Source of the DNA: Buxus sempervirens
Taxonomy: Eukaryota; Streptophyta; Magnoliopsida; Buxales; Buxaceae
Direction of reading: 5' to 3'
Length of the DNA: 64,000 bases
NCBI GenBank assembly: GCA_947561395.2
Contig: OX387182.1
Location: forward strand, 39,859,949-39,923,948
Shown here: in pieces, positions 20,143 to 30,674 of the stretch
Layout: each line of letters begins with the position of its first letter
Numbering within the stretch: the stretch's first letter is position 1
Notes under the pieces: generated by a model
Told to the model about the DNA's origin: nothing
Databases searched by the model: none
Seen by the model: only the letters and a program-made list of their open reading frames with translations
Program-made: the position numbers and the translations under genes

Positions 20143-22077
20143 CCTTTGTTTATAGGACGTGCCTTTGCTTCTCTTTTTGAGGGCCTCATTGCGAAGATTC
20201 AGAAGAAAATTAGTGGTTGGAAGGCTAAAATACTTTCAGCTGGAGCAAAGGTCACCTTACTTCAAAGTGTTCTCTCAGGTGTTCCTATTCATTCTATGGT
20301 TGCTCTTCCTATCCCGAAGGTTGTTCTTAAAAGAATTGACTCTATTTTTTCTAATTTCTTTTGGGGAGAAAGTTCTGAGTTTGGTTCTAAGAAGCATTGG
20401 GTGGCTTGGAAGTCTATCTGTCTCCCCAAGGATGAAGGTGGTTTAGGGATAAGAGAGATTAATGAGGTAATGACCAATTTACATATCAAGATGGGTTGGA
20501 GGCTTTTAATTGATAATGGTATTTGGGCCAGGTTTATGAGAAATAAGTATTGTTCAAGGGTTTCTTTCCAGGATGTGGACATAAGACACTCTTCCTCAAA
20601 GGTTTGGAGGTCTATCATTAAAGTTAAAGATTACATCATTCAAAATATGGGTTTTGTTCTGGGAAAAGGAGAAATTAGGTTTTGGAAGGATAATTGGAAG
20701 CCTTTTGGCATTCTTGAAGAGCATGTTGACAGTAGCCTTATTATCAATCCAGATTTGAAGGTGATTGAAACTTTTGAAGCTAGTGGTTCTTGGAATAATC
20801 AGGTAATTTCTCCTAGCTTACGTCCTCATATTAATAATTTCCTTGAATCCATTCAATTTGAATTTAGTAATGAAGAAGTCAAACTGGTCTGGTTGGCTTG
20901 TCCTAGTGGCAAGTGTTTGGTTAAATCTGCTTGGCAACACATTAGAACCAAACAGGATTCATCTACTTTATTTTCCAATTGTTGGGAAATTTTTTTACCT
21001 TCCATGATTTGTGTTTTCCTTTGGAAGGCTTTGAAAGGTGCTGTCCCCACAGATGAGGTTGTCATGCGTAATGGTATCCCTCTTTGTTCTAAATGTCATT
21101 GATGTAGGTCTACATCTTAGGAGTCTTTGAACCATTTATTTGCTTATAGTGAGATTGCTCAGGAGGTTTGGAGAATTTGTGGTAGCTGGTTTCATATTCA
21201 AAATCATCCTATTCATAATGCTTTTGCTCGAGTGGGGTATTGGTTCAATCAATCTAGACGAAAGGATCAATTCAGCATTATTATCAAAGTCGTCCCTCAT
21301 TTTATCTTATGGGAGATTTGGAAAGCAAGGTGCAGTTCTATTTATGAGAGCATGCCTATGGTTCTGATGAATATTGTTGTAAATGTCAAGAGATGGTTGC
21401 AGGAGGTCTCTTATTTCAGCAAGCCATCAGCATCTTGTTCCTTTGATAAATCCATTTGTTTAGAGAGTTTGAACATTTTTATGCCTTTTATTGTGAAAAG
21501 ACAAAGCAAACTGGTGAGATGGTATAAAGTTGGTGAGCATCTTCATGTTCTTAACACAGATGGAGCTTCTAAAGGCAATCCGGGTATCAGTGGTGGGGGA
21601 GCTGTTATAAGGTATGCCAATGGTGATTTCTTGGTTGGCTACTCAGCATATTATGGTATTAATTGCTACCAATACAATGGCCGAAATTTTGTCTCTTAGA
21701 GATGGGTTGAGATTGGTGGACAGCTTGGGTATTCAGAATGTTTGCATTGAAAGTGATTCTAAGCTACTTGTGGATTGTTTCACTAATAAGTCTAGAATCC
21801 CTTGGCATTAACAATACTATTGGAGAGAGATTGAAAGAATTAACAAATTTAACAGAGTTTTTAAGCATGTCTATAGGGAAGCAAATTCTGTGGCTGATTC
21901 CTTGGCTAATGAGGGTTGTTCCAGGCAAGCTAATTGCACCTTCACTTCTGTTTCCAGTCTTCCAAATGTGGTTAAAGCGGCTCTTTTTGAAGATAGAACA
22001 AAACTATATCAATTTAGGAAATAGTTTTTCTCTGATTATTGTTTTGTTCTCTTTTATTATTTTTAGTTAAAGAAAGA
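20143..22077 (+). pseudogene. LINE ORF2 fragment: RT thumb, zinc-knuckle and RNase H
   Basis: This is the continuation of the LINE broken at 13057. It opens PLFIGRAFASLFEGLI and runs to 21102 through KISGWKAKILS, FFWGES, WVAWKSICLPKDEGGLG and FWKDNW, then the zf-RVT-like end PLCSKCH. A stop follows (TGA, then TAG), then a second stretch to 21699 with ILWEIWKARCSSIYE and the RNase H start LNTDGASKGNPG. A frameshift near 21675 leads into MAEILSLRDGL and CIESDSKLLVDC. The last frame gives HVYREANSVADSLANEGC, the RNase H C-terminus, and stops at about 22022. At least two stops and two or three frameshifts make it dead. Confidence 0.92.
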
Positions 22078-22101
22078 TGTACTTTTCAGGGGTTAGGTGG
22101 A

Positions 22102-22105
<4 letters not shown>

Positions 22106-22132
<27 letters not shown>
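22106..22132 (+). repeat. Poly(C) tract, 27 nt
   Basis: A pure run of 27 C follows ggttaggtggatgtg in the LINE 3' untranslated region. A second run of 18 C follows at 22185-22202 after a similar lead-in (ggtaaggttgatgt). Each run lies in one copy of a short duplicated motif. Length calls in such runs are error-prone. Confidence 0.85.
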
Positions 22133-22184
22133 AATTAGTGTTATTTTGTGTCTTCTTGGTTTTTTCTAGGGGTAAGGTTGATGT

Positions 22185-22202
22185 CCCCCCCCCCCCCCCC
22201 CC
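22185..22202 (+). repeat. Poly(C) tract, 18 nt
   Basis: This is the second C homopolymer in the LINE tail, in the same context as the first. The complementary strand would be able to form G-quadruplexes. Confidence 0.85.
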
Positions 22203-22254
22203 TACTTGGTGTAATTTGATTTTAATTTTAATATACAGTTCAGGGCAGGGTCTA

Positions 22255-25200
22255 TGTAACACTCTGGAATTTTGATAAACTTTAATTATGATTAATTAAA
22301 AATTATTAAAGAACAATAGAGAAAAAAAAATTCATTTGTTTTAACTAATTCATTTGGTTATTGGTTTAATGGGCTATTGGTTAGTTTAGTGGGTTAAGGA
22401 GGATTGGTTCAAGTTTAAGTGAACCGGGTTCAAGTGGTTCATGGTTCATGGGTTTAAAAAAAAAACAAAAAGAAAAAAAAAAGGCATTTGTGTATTTGGG
22501 GTGTTGGATCGTCATTTTGTGCATTTGGGGGTTTTGGTCGTTAGGTTATAAGAGAGGCAAAGAAGAAAAAAAAAAAAAAAAAAAAAAAGAAGGAAACCGT
22601 AGAAGAAATGGGCGATTGGGGTTTGAGGAGCGAGGGGGAAATAGAGTGGAAGGGGAGCCATGGAGAGGAGCCGTGAAGAGGGAAGGGCGTCCTATTGCTG
22701 CTGGGGTCTAAAACAAGAAAGAAGAAAAAGAAACGAGTAGAGGAGGAGGAGAAAATAGAAGAGGGGAAAGAAGAGGAGAAGAAGAGAGGAAGAAGAGAAG
22801 GGGGTCGCTCGTGAGGGTTAGCCGCAGAAGAAGAAGAAGAAGAAGAAGAAGAAAGGAAGAAGAGGAAGAGAGGTTTCGTTCATCTGGTCTGTTCGTCGAG
22901 GGTTAGCAGAATAGGGGTAAAACGCAGGTAAGTAGCAACATTTTTCTCTGTTTGAATCGAACGTTATTGTTATTTGTTTTGATTTCTATTTGCCTAGTGG
23001 ATTTCTATGGATTGGTTTATGTTTGATCGATTGCTGCTACTATTGGGGTTTCGATGGATTGCCGTTGGTTTCAGCTTGTTTGATTTCGAGTAATTTCGAG
23101 TGAAAGACTTATATCATGAGTGGTTTCGAGTGATTTCGATTGCTGTCTGGTTTCAGCAATCGATCGTGTCTTTCTTTGATTTCTGTTCGACGATACTCAA
23201 TATGGATCACGATTCTGTTTTCATATTCTATTGACAGACATAGTAATGTTTTTGAATTAGTATCCGCGATCTGTAAGTTTTTACATTTGTTTTAGCTTAC
23301 TAGAATACTTTCAACATGTAAGGGCCTATGTTCAATTTGATTTTTGGGGAATGCCTCAGTCGAGGGACAGGTCAAGGATTAAACTGTCAATATGTAGCCC
23401 AATTTGTTTATAGGAAATGGTGTTAGGTGTGTCATCCTTATTGGTGTAGGAGCTCTTTCCCAGGTTACCTGTGTGTTAAATTGTTAATCGCGTAAGATTT
23501 CTGGCAACAAGGTATTGATGTAACCAGCATGAGCATTCTCTCTCAATTTGCTTCACTGACGAGATGGACCAAGTTTTCACCCTATTTAGATTATTTTAGC
23601 TGGATGAGGAGAATGGGTTATGCTACTTTAAATGGGGTGTGGCCTTGTCGCTAAGGATTTCTTATTCTCGGAATAGAGCATATTGAATGTCTAAATCTGT
23701 TTGAATTGTTACGTTCTAATGGATAGTTATGGTGTACATCTACTGTCAAAGTGCTGGTTTGATGAATAAAGTTATTAGTCTGACCTCGTTATGTGAGCAA
23801 TCATGAAGGATTCTCTATGGTTTCTTATTAGAGATTGCAGTGGTTTTTCTAGTAATTTAAGAGACCTCTAATTGTGATGAGAGTTTTAGTTTAGGTTTGA
23901 TTTGGCAGGAGAAAATACTGAATTAGGTTCTGAAATGGGGCTGAGAAAATGAGACTTGTCTAGGCTACCTTCTGTTAGAAAACCTTAAGATGAGGTCAGT
24001 AGTATAAGATTTCGGCGGCCTGCAAAGGCTAGGAATCTTTGCGTAAAAATTTATATTAGTATTCTAAAATTTAGTTTAGGGTATTTGTAGTTGAATGGAA
24101 TTGGTTTAGGACCAATCGGAGCTCGAAGTATTGCAAGAAAAATCATGAGAATTTGATGATTTCCGTCCATTTAATTTCGCGGCAGGTTATAACCACCTGT
24201 AGTAAAACATCCATAATTTCTTGTAGGAAACTCCGATTTTAGCACCGTTTGTTGCGTTGAAAACTAGATTCATAGAGTTTTCCAACGAACGCGTACCAAT
24301 TCCTTATAGCTTAAATAAGGTTTAGCATATAAGTCACTAGTTAGAATTCAATCTGCAAAGTAAACGACAATTTCAAACCAACCGTGGATATTTTATAAAA
24401 TTGGTTTATAAATTATTTTATACCTTTAGTCGTTAATGATTTGGGTTGATAAAGTGATTCGCGAGTTGTACTTGGCAATCGAAGCTGAGGCTTTTTGTTA
24501 AATGAAAAAGGCAATGAGCCTATGGTATTCTGAAAGGCAGAATGGCCTCTGATTTTAAGGGTAAGTGAACACCGAGGTTCACTTGGATTGAGTTTTTCTT
24601 AGGTAGTTGATCTCTTACAGGTTCTAGTTAGTAAAATATTTGCAAAGTTAATTCTTATATGAGTCTAGGCCGTATAGAGAGTCGTGGATCCACAGTCCGT
24701 CTAGATCGTGCGTTAGTGTTGGCTTGTCGTGTTAATACCTCGAGCCACTTGCGTACCACCGTGTGGGATCGGTGAGGCCTTCGTGTGGGATCGATGAGCT
24801 GCAGCGTGCCAACCCATGCGTGGGTGCTCCACTCGTACGATGACCGTGCGTGGCTTCGAAGGCGAGTAGTGAGGTGGCAAACCGGCTAAGGGTGGTTAAC
24901 TCGATTTACAGACACACTAATTCATGAATCTTGCACACACTTGATTCTCTGAAATTGTATTGTTATATGTGATCTGTTCTTTGCATGGTTTGCTGTAATT
25001 GATCGTATAATTGTAGCATGTTATTTTATTAGTTGAAATTGCATAAACTATTTATCATATGCATTGTGCTACTTACTCAGACATTAGTCTCACGCGAGTT
25101 TTCGTTTTTACCGGTTTTGTTTTCAGATCCAGCGGGTGAGAAGCGTAGCGGGGCTGAAGTAGATGATTATCCCGAGTATAGGCCGGAGGACTACTTCTAT

Positions 25201-25577
25201 CCGGGCTAGTGATAGAAAAGGCAAATATTTGATAGTTGTATATGTTTTTTTTGGAAACTGTACATATTGTAAATGAAGAGAGAGAGAGAGTGTGTGAACT
25301 TAGTGGACCTTACTTTTACCTGTGCATATGTGATGGTTTAGTTTTGAATGAAGATATAAACTGTGTTTATTAGGTGTTGATTTTGTGGTTTGAGGACTTA
25401 GCCCATTCTCGTATTTACAGACGTTATATAGCAGATTTTCCGAAAATTTTAGGACTAGATTATAATTGCTTTGGTTAGTTTCTTAAGTTAGTTTTCATCA
25501 CAATTTGGGCCCTAAAAAATAGTGCTCGGGAGCCAGTATAAAACCGACACGTGTTGACCTGGTTCCGGGGTGTTACA
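22255..25577 (+). mobile_element. Solo LTR, family B copy 4
   Basis: It starts TGTAACACTCTGG, ends CCGGGGTGTTACA and has flanks GTCTA (22250-22254) and GTCTG (25578-25582), a 5-bp duplication with one change. At 3323 bp it splits the LINE 3' tail. A TATA-like ttataagag (about 22545) precedes a long purine-rich leader with GAA repeats (22738-22870), the donor cgcag/GTAAGTAGCA (22928), GTGTGGGATCGRTGAG repeats (about 24690-24850), and the acceptor ccggttttgttttcag (25126). After that comes a 27-codon frame ending RPEDYFYPG. Confidence 0.88.
25127..25209 (+). other. Conserved short reading frame in LTR-B4
   Basis: It follows the acceptor at 25125-25126 and gives PAGEKRSGAEV, then DDYPEYRPEDYFYPG and a stop. 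It matches the LTR-B3 frame at Pro1, Gly3, Glu4, Arg6, Gly8, Ala9, Glu16 and the ending RPED-aromatic-aromatic-Tyr-Pro. The LTR-B2 frame ends EDYYYPY (stop at 11648-11650). Whether it is translated is unknown. Confidence 0.5.
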
Positions 25578-25667
25578 GTCTGCCTCAACCCTCCTCCTTC
25601 CGTTGGAGTGCCACTAAAGCTTTTCCTGCTTTAGTGGGTTTTTATAAATAAACAAAAAAGGATTTTT
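25578..25667 (+). mobile_element. LINE 3' tail
   Basis: This resumes the LINE after LTR-B4. It includes a hairpin (ccactaaagc...gctttagtgg) and ends tttataaataaacaaaaaagg, an A-rich tail as expected for a LINE 3' end. Confidence 0.65.
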
Positions 25668-25688
25668 GAGGCTATGGACTGCTGGGAT

Positions 25689-26445
25689 CACTACAAAAAA
25701 TCACGTTTTTACCGGCGGTAATTCACCGCCGGTAAAAGATCACTACCCGCCGCTAATTGATTTAGGGGCGGGACAAGACCCAGCCTTTGAAAGCATCGAC
25801 GGTAATGGAATTACCGTCGCTCCTTGCGGCGCCCAGCAAGTCCCGCCGCTATTGGACATCCAATAGCGGCCGTAATCTCCCGCCGCTGATTTAAAGAATT
25901 AACGGCGGTAATCTACCGCCGTTAATGATGAAATAATAACAGGCGGGAGTTAATAGCCGGTGATTCCGTCCTTTACCGGCGGTAGCTCCCGCCGTTAACA
26001 GACCCTATATAGCGGCTGTATATCCCGCCGGTACTTATGGGCCATCACCGGCGGTAACTCCCGCCGTTAAAATAACCTATATAGCGGCTGTAAACTTCCC
26101 GCCGGTACTTATAGGACATCACCGGCGGTAACTCCCGCCGTTAAAAGAACCTATATAGCGGCTGTGTACTTCCCGCCGGTACTTAGGGGACATAACCGGC
26201 GGTAGGTTACCGCCGGCTTTGGTTGAATTAACGGGGGAGACTTACCGCCGCTACTATACATCACGGTCGGCTTGTTTCATTGGTTTTCCGGCGGTATGTT
26301 GTCGACGCTAATATTTCTTGCATTATTAGCGGCGAAGATCTACCGCCGGAAAAACCTTCGGTTGTGTTTCCTCGCATTAATCGCCGGCGGTATTTTGCCG
26401 CCGTTATTACAATTAGCGGCGGTAACACTACCGCCGCTAATTCAC
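25689..26445 (+). mobile_element. CACTA transposon terminus with subterminal hairpin array
   Basis: It begins CACTACAAAAAATCACG, a canonical plant CACTA terminal inverted repeat. For the next 750 bases short GC palindromes built from ACCGGCGGTAA / TTACCGCCGGT recur at high density, together with the related AGCGGC / GCCGCT. Around 25968-26190 they form three tandem units of about 75 bp containing cctatatagcggctgt. Subterminal repeats of this kind are binding sites for the TNPA-type protein in En/Spm. No matching terminus (ending TTTTTTGTAGTG) with similar hairpins is found elsewhere in the window. Confidence 0.85.
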
Positions 26446-29400
26446 TTAACCTGCACGTAGAAATTGTTGTTAGTAATTGCTTTTCTATTTAAAAAATTAC
26501 CTGTAAAAAATCCATACAAACACCATACAAGATTTCATAAATACATACATACACATGTATATGGATACATATAAGTTACTGATAATGCGTATATACATAT
26601 ATATGTAAGCATGTATAGATAAGACATTATCAATCAATTTTAGAAAACACCAAAATTTTTAAAGCATACTTTATCATGTTCAAAGTTTAAATAATAAGCC
26701 ACCACAGTCTTCTAAGTTTATTCATGATAATTATAAATGACGAAAGAAAAAGGTTCATTGTAACAAAAAAGTTTTTTTTTTTTAACCATTTACACATGGA
26801 TTCTTGCATTGTAAAAATGTGTATAAAAGAAATAGTATTACATCACATATAAAAAATATATGAAGAAAACCCTTAAAATGCTGCATTACTTGTAAAGAAA
26901 ATACATAATTTCAATGTAGATGGAACATGGAGATTGCAATGTAGATGGCTAGATAGATAAGAATATCAGAAAAAATAAATAAATAAAGGACTTGTTTATG
27001 CATGTTATCTCTTCCCAGTTAAGATAAAAGTTCAATCAATGTTTTTTTTTTCCCCCTGAATTTCTTAAAGATAAGGGAACATAGTACTATGAAGCATCTA
27101 GAAATTAATGAACTGGATTTTCAAAGACATGGCCTTTCCTTCCAAATGTCCCTTATAAGAGAAATGAAAGAATCCTCCATCAGACGGGACACAGATATTA
27201 AAATCATTATAACACTGAGATGAAAACTGCTAAGTGTCAACTCTATATGTATGGAATATCTGTAAATGGGACAAAAGAAATGTGTAAATTGAAAGTCTGA
27301 ATGTTGATAATGAAGGCCATGTTGGTGCATGCACCTGGATTATGTAAGGATACATTGTATAGCCTTTCCCCTTCCGAAAAGGATACAACATTGTACTGCC
27401 TTTCCCCTTCCGAAATGCCAACCCAAAAGAAATAGCATTTTGAACATTAAGAAAATAACACTATAATAATGTGTCATGGTTCCTAAAAAAAGAGACCAAA
27501 GGGATTAGTTTACCGTAAACAAACTGACGCACAGAAAAGTTTAGGACTATGCATAAAGTATAATTCCATTTGATAGAAAACTGACAAGAATCATTTCAAA
27601 ACCACCTATAGACAAATTTTCAATAGGATGAAGATCTTTCAACAAAGACATAATCAACCTTCCAAGCTTTAAATGCAATACAATCCACAAGGATATTACA
27701 GCTGCAAAATATCTAAATTCAACATTTATTTTCTGCTATTTTAAGAAGCATCTCGTCCTCAAAGGAAAAAGAAAAAACCGTAAGATCACGCACTTCTAAT
27801 AACAATTCAGTGTAAAGGAAAGTCAGACCTACTTGCTGATCTTCAACACTACTGTTGAAACTGTTTCGATCAGGTCCTGAAAAGGTAGAAAGCCAAATCT
27901 AGCATCAAGTATTAGGAAGTTGAATAGTCTAGACACAAAGAAAATAAATCATACATTGCATGGTAAGAGATCAGAGTTTAATCAATAAATATAAATGATG
28001 TGGTAATCACATAATATGATGGCATAGGAAGCAGTTTTAACAGTACATAAAGATGGCAATATTGACATGGCTGCTGAAGATAATATAATAGTTAGAGCTA
28101 AAATGCAGAGGCACTTTTAAAATGTTAATCAATGTGTTCTACTCAAGATAAGACGTAAAATTTTATATATAGATTATTAAGCATGCTACAATGTTTGGTA
28201 ATGGTATAGAATGTTGGGAAAAAAAATTAATGCATTCAAAAGATGAGTACTTATAGGATGCTGAGAAAGGTGTTTGGGAACAGAGCTTAAAGGATCAGTA
28301 TCAATAGTTGTGTTAGTCAACTTTAGTGCCAATATGTATTAGTCAATCCATATTGGTATTATATTGGAACGTTCTAAGCCATTTGAAAGGATTTTTCCAG
28401 GGGTTGACCGCTATATACTATTTTATGGCTTGGATCAAGTTCAGTTGAATAATAATATAAATAGGCTTCTTTTGTCAATACCAGATGACAATTTAAATCA
28501 TGTATGGAAGGCTTAAAAAGATAAGAAATAAACACATCCACAACTGCCTAGGAACTGCAAAAATAGGAGAAAAATAAATGAAATTTGGTAAAAATGGTGC
28601 GAGAATATAATGTGAAGGCCTAGGATGAAGGATTTAAAGGAGGACAAGAGGAAGACTAAAATAACTTGGGCAGAATCCATCAGAAAAGTATTAAACACAC
28701 ACAATTCGATTGAAGACACGGTCTCTAACATATCAGGACAGTAAAATTGGATTTGTGTTGCCAACTCCAAGTAGATGTGGTGAATTTTTTACTTATAAGG
28801 TACGACATAGAATACAGTCTGTTCACCTGTCAGGAGAATCATTGAATAAGCAACACACCTACTACTTCAACCCATATGAACCAAATTAACACGTGTATTG
28901 CATTGTCAAGTGTAATATCATTTGTTGATTTTTTTTTTTTATTGCCTTGTGTACAAGAAAATGAGAAAGATACTAGATTTAAGATATGCCATTTCCAATC
29001 CATGTTGGTACTCATGCTGACAGGACAAGATAAGGTTATGAGCAGTGGATCACAGCATATATCATAATAAATTTAAACAAATAGAAATTGTTTCTAAATA
29101 TTTGAACTACCATACTGTGGTACTAAAAACTTAAATATAAAGTTCTAAATTTTTGGAAAATTTCTTTAAATGTAGATAATACCATTTTATGGTATGACTA
29201 AGCCTGAATAAAACTAACATACAAAAGAAAATGTGCAAAGTCCCCATACTCCAAAATAAGGTTACTAGATGAATCTAGCACCTATGGATCATTTGATCAT
29301 TGATAGTCCAACCCAGGAAAGGCTTTATCATTGGCTGCGTAATTTTGAATGGGATATTGAAGCCACTGTAGATCAGAATTTATTTTCTTCTAGTTTCTGA

Positions 29401-29729
29401 ATATAACATGGCTGATATTTTCTGTTCTAGCATTCACATATATAGGCCATTATCAGTCTTTAGAAACTTTAATGGTCTCATAACATGCTCATTATTTCCT
29501 CATACACAAAAACATTCCTAGTAAGGATCTGGAATACACATTGGTTCAATTATGCAGTTTTACTAGTAGTTAGTTTCATTATAGTTCTATCTGGCTACTG
29601 TGTACAGATCCATGTTGTTAAATATGTCATGTGATGTGTATTTAAATTTTTAATTCCAAGGTCTGGTTGATTGGCCTATATGGTTTTTCTACATTTTGCT
29701 TTTGATAATTTCTTGCTTCTGTTTCATAG
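26446..29729. other. AT-rich non-coding stretch inside the presumed CACTA element
   Basis: No coding domain is recognised on either strand and the frames present are short. There is a small direct repeat, gcctttccccttccgaaa, at about 27361 and 27400. The right end is probably intron of the KEA fragment that follows. Confidence 0.5.
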
Positions 29730-30674
29730 GCTGTCTTGGAGACTGTAGCTAAAATCACTCATGAGAAGGTGAAGAGAAATGATACCCAAGAGGCAAAGTA
29801 TGATAATTTACAGAATTGAATTTCTCATGAAGAAATGACTTGTATAGGCAATTATACCCATAGATAGGACATATTTTGTTGTTCATTGAAGTAATCTTAT
29901 TTTTATTTTGACTTTATGTTGCCTATTTATTTGCTCATCTACACAGTGGCACTGGCACTAGACCATTTCAGTTTCAAGATGTTTTTTCACTAGAAAATGA
30001 AGATTCTGATGACATGACGACTTTGATAGACAAAAAGGTGCACATGACGTTGTGATCATGTTAGATATGAAGACTACCAATAGTTGGTTCTGGTTAACTT
30101 TTTTCTGTTTCTCTTAACTAATATTAACATGTGGTTCCATGTTGTGGCAGGATAACGTATTTGTGATGTCAAACAAGAAGTCGAAATATCCAGTGCTTCA
30201 AGTTGATTTAAGGTTGATCCTTGCAGTTTCTTTTTTGTTTTTTTTTTCTTTTTGATAATAGATATTTATGTTAATTATCTAGAGTCTATATTTTAAGTTG
30301 TTAATACTGAAGTGAAGCCTGTTAATGTATTTGTTATTTGATAATAATTTCTGCTTGTAACTTATACTTTGATTTTATTTCAATTCATTTCTGTAGGTTA
30401 ATTTCAGATTTGGTAGTGGTTATTGTTTCTGCAGCAATTGGTGGAATTACATTTTCCTGTTTGGGACAACCGGTTTGTACTCTTTCAAACATTTGTAGTA
30501 GCTATAGCTCTTCAGATTCATCTGTATTTCGATTTTCAGCTTTTAAATCATTATTTCAGTTTGCTTGTAGAGCTCACAACTTCGTTTTGGCCTCATTATG
30601 ATAGGTCATTGTTGGTTATCTTCTTGCTGGTTCTCTCATTGGACCAGGGGGTTTGAATCAGTGAAATGGTCCAG
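29730..30674 (+). pseudogene. KEA: K+ efflux antiporter (KEA4/5/6-type) fragment, five exons
   Basis: Five exons with correct GT/AG borders read in one phase: 29730-29797 (AVLETVAKITHEK), 29947-30037 (FQFQDVFSLENEDSDD then TLIDKK), 30151-30212 (DNVFVMSNKKSKYPVLQVDL), 30397-30472 (RLISDLVVVIVSAAIGG) and 30605-30674 (VIVGYLLAGSLIGPGGL). This is the segment leading into the first transmembrane helices of plant KEA4-6 cation/H+ antiporters. The last exon has lost about five bases after GPGGL, so SEMVQ is out of frame, though its donor (CAG/GTATGT) survives. Neither the upstream nor the downstream exons are found. Introns are retained, so it came from genomic DNA and not from mRNA. It sits between the CACTA terminus and the CACTA genes, on the opposite strand to them. 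Confidence 0.85.

Noticed and set aside
22039-22275. Frame with poly-proline
   Set aside because: It is a translation of the poly(C) tracts in the LINE tail.
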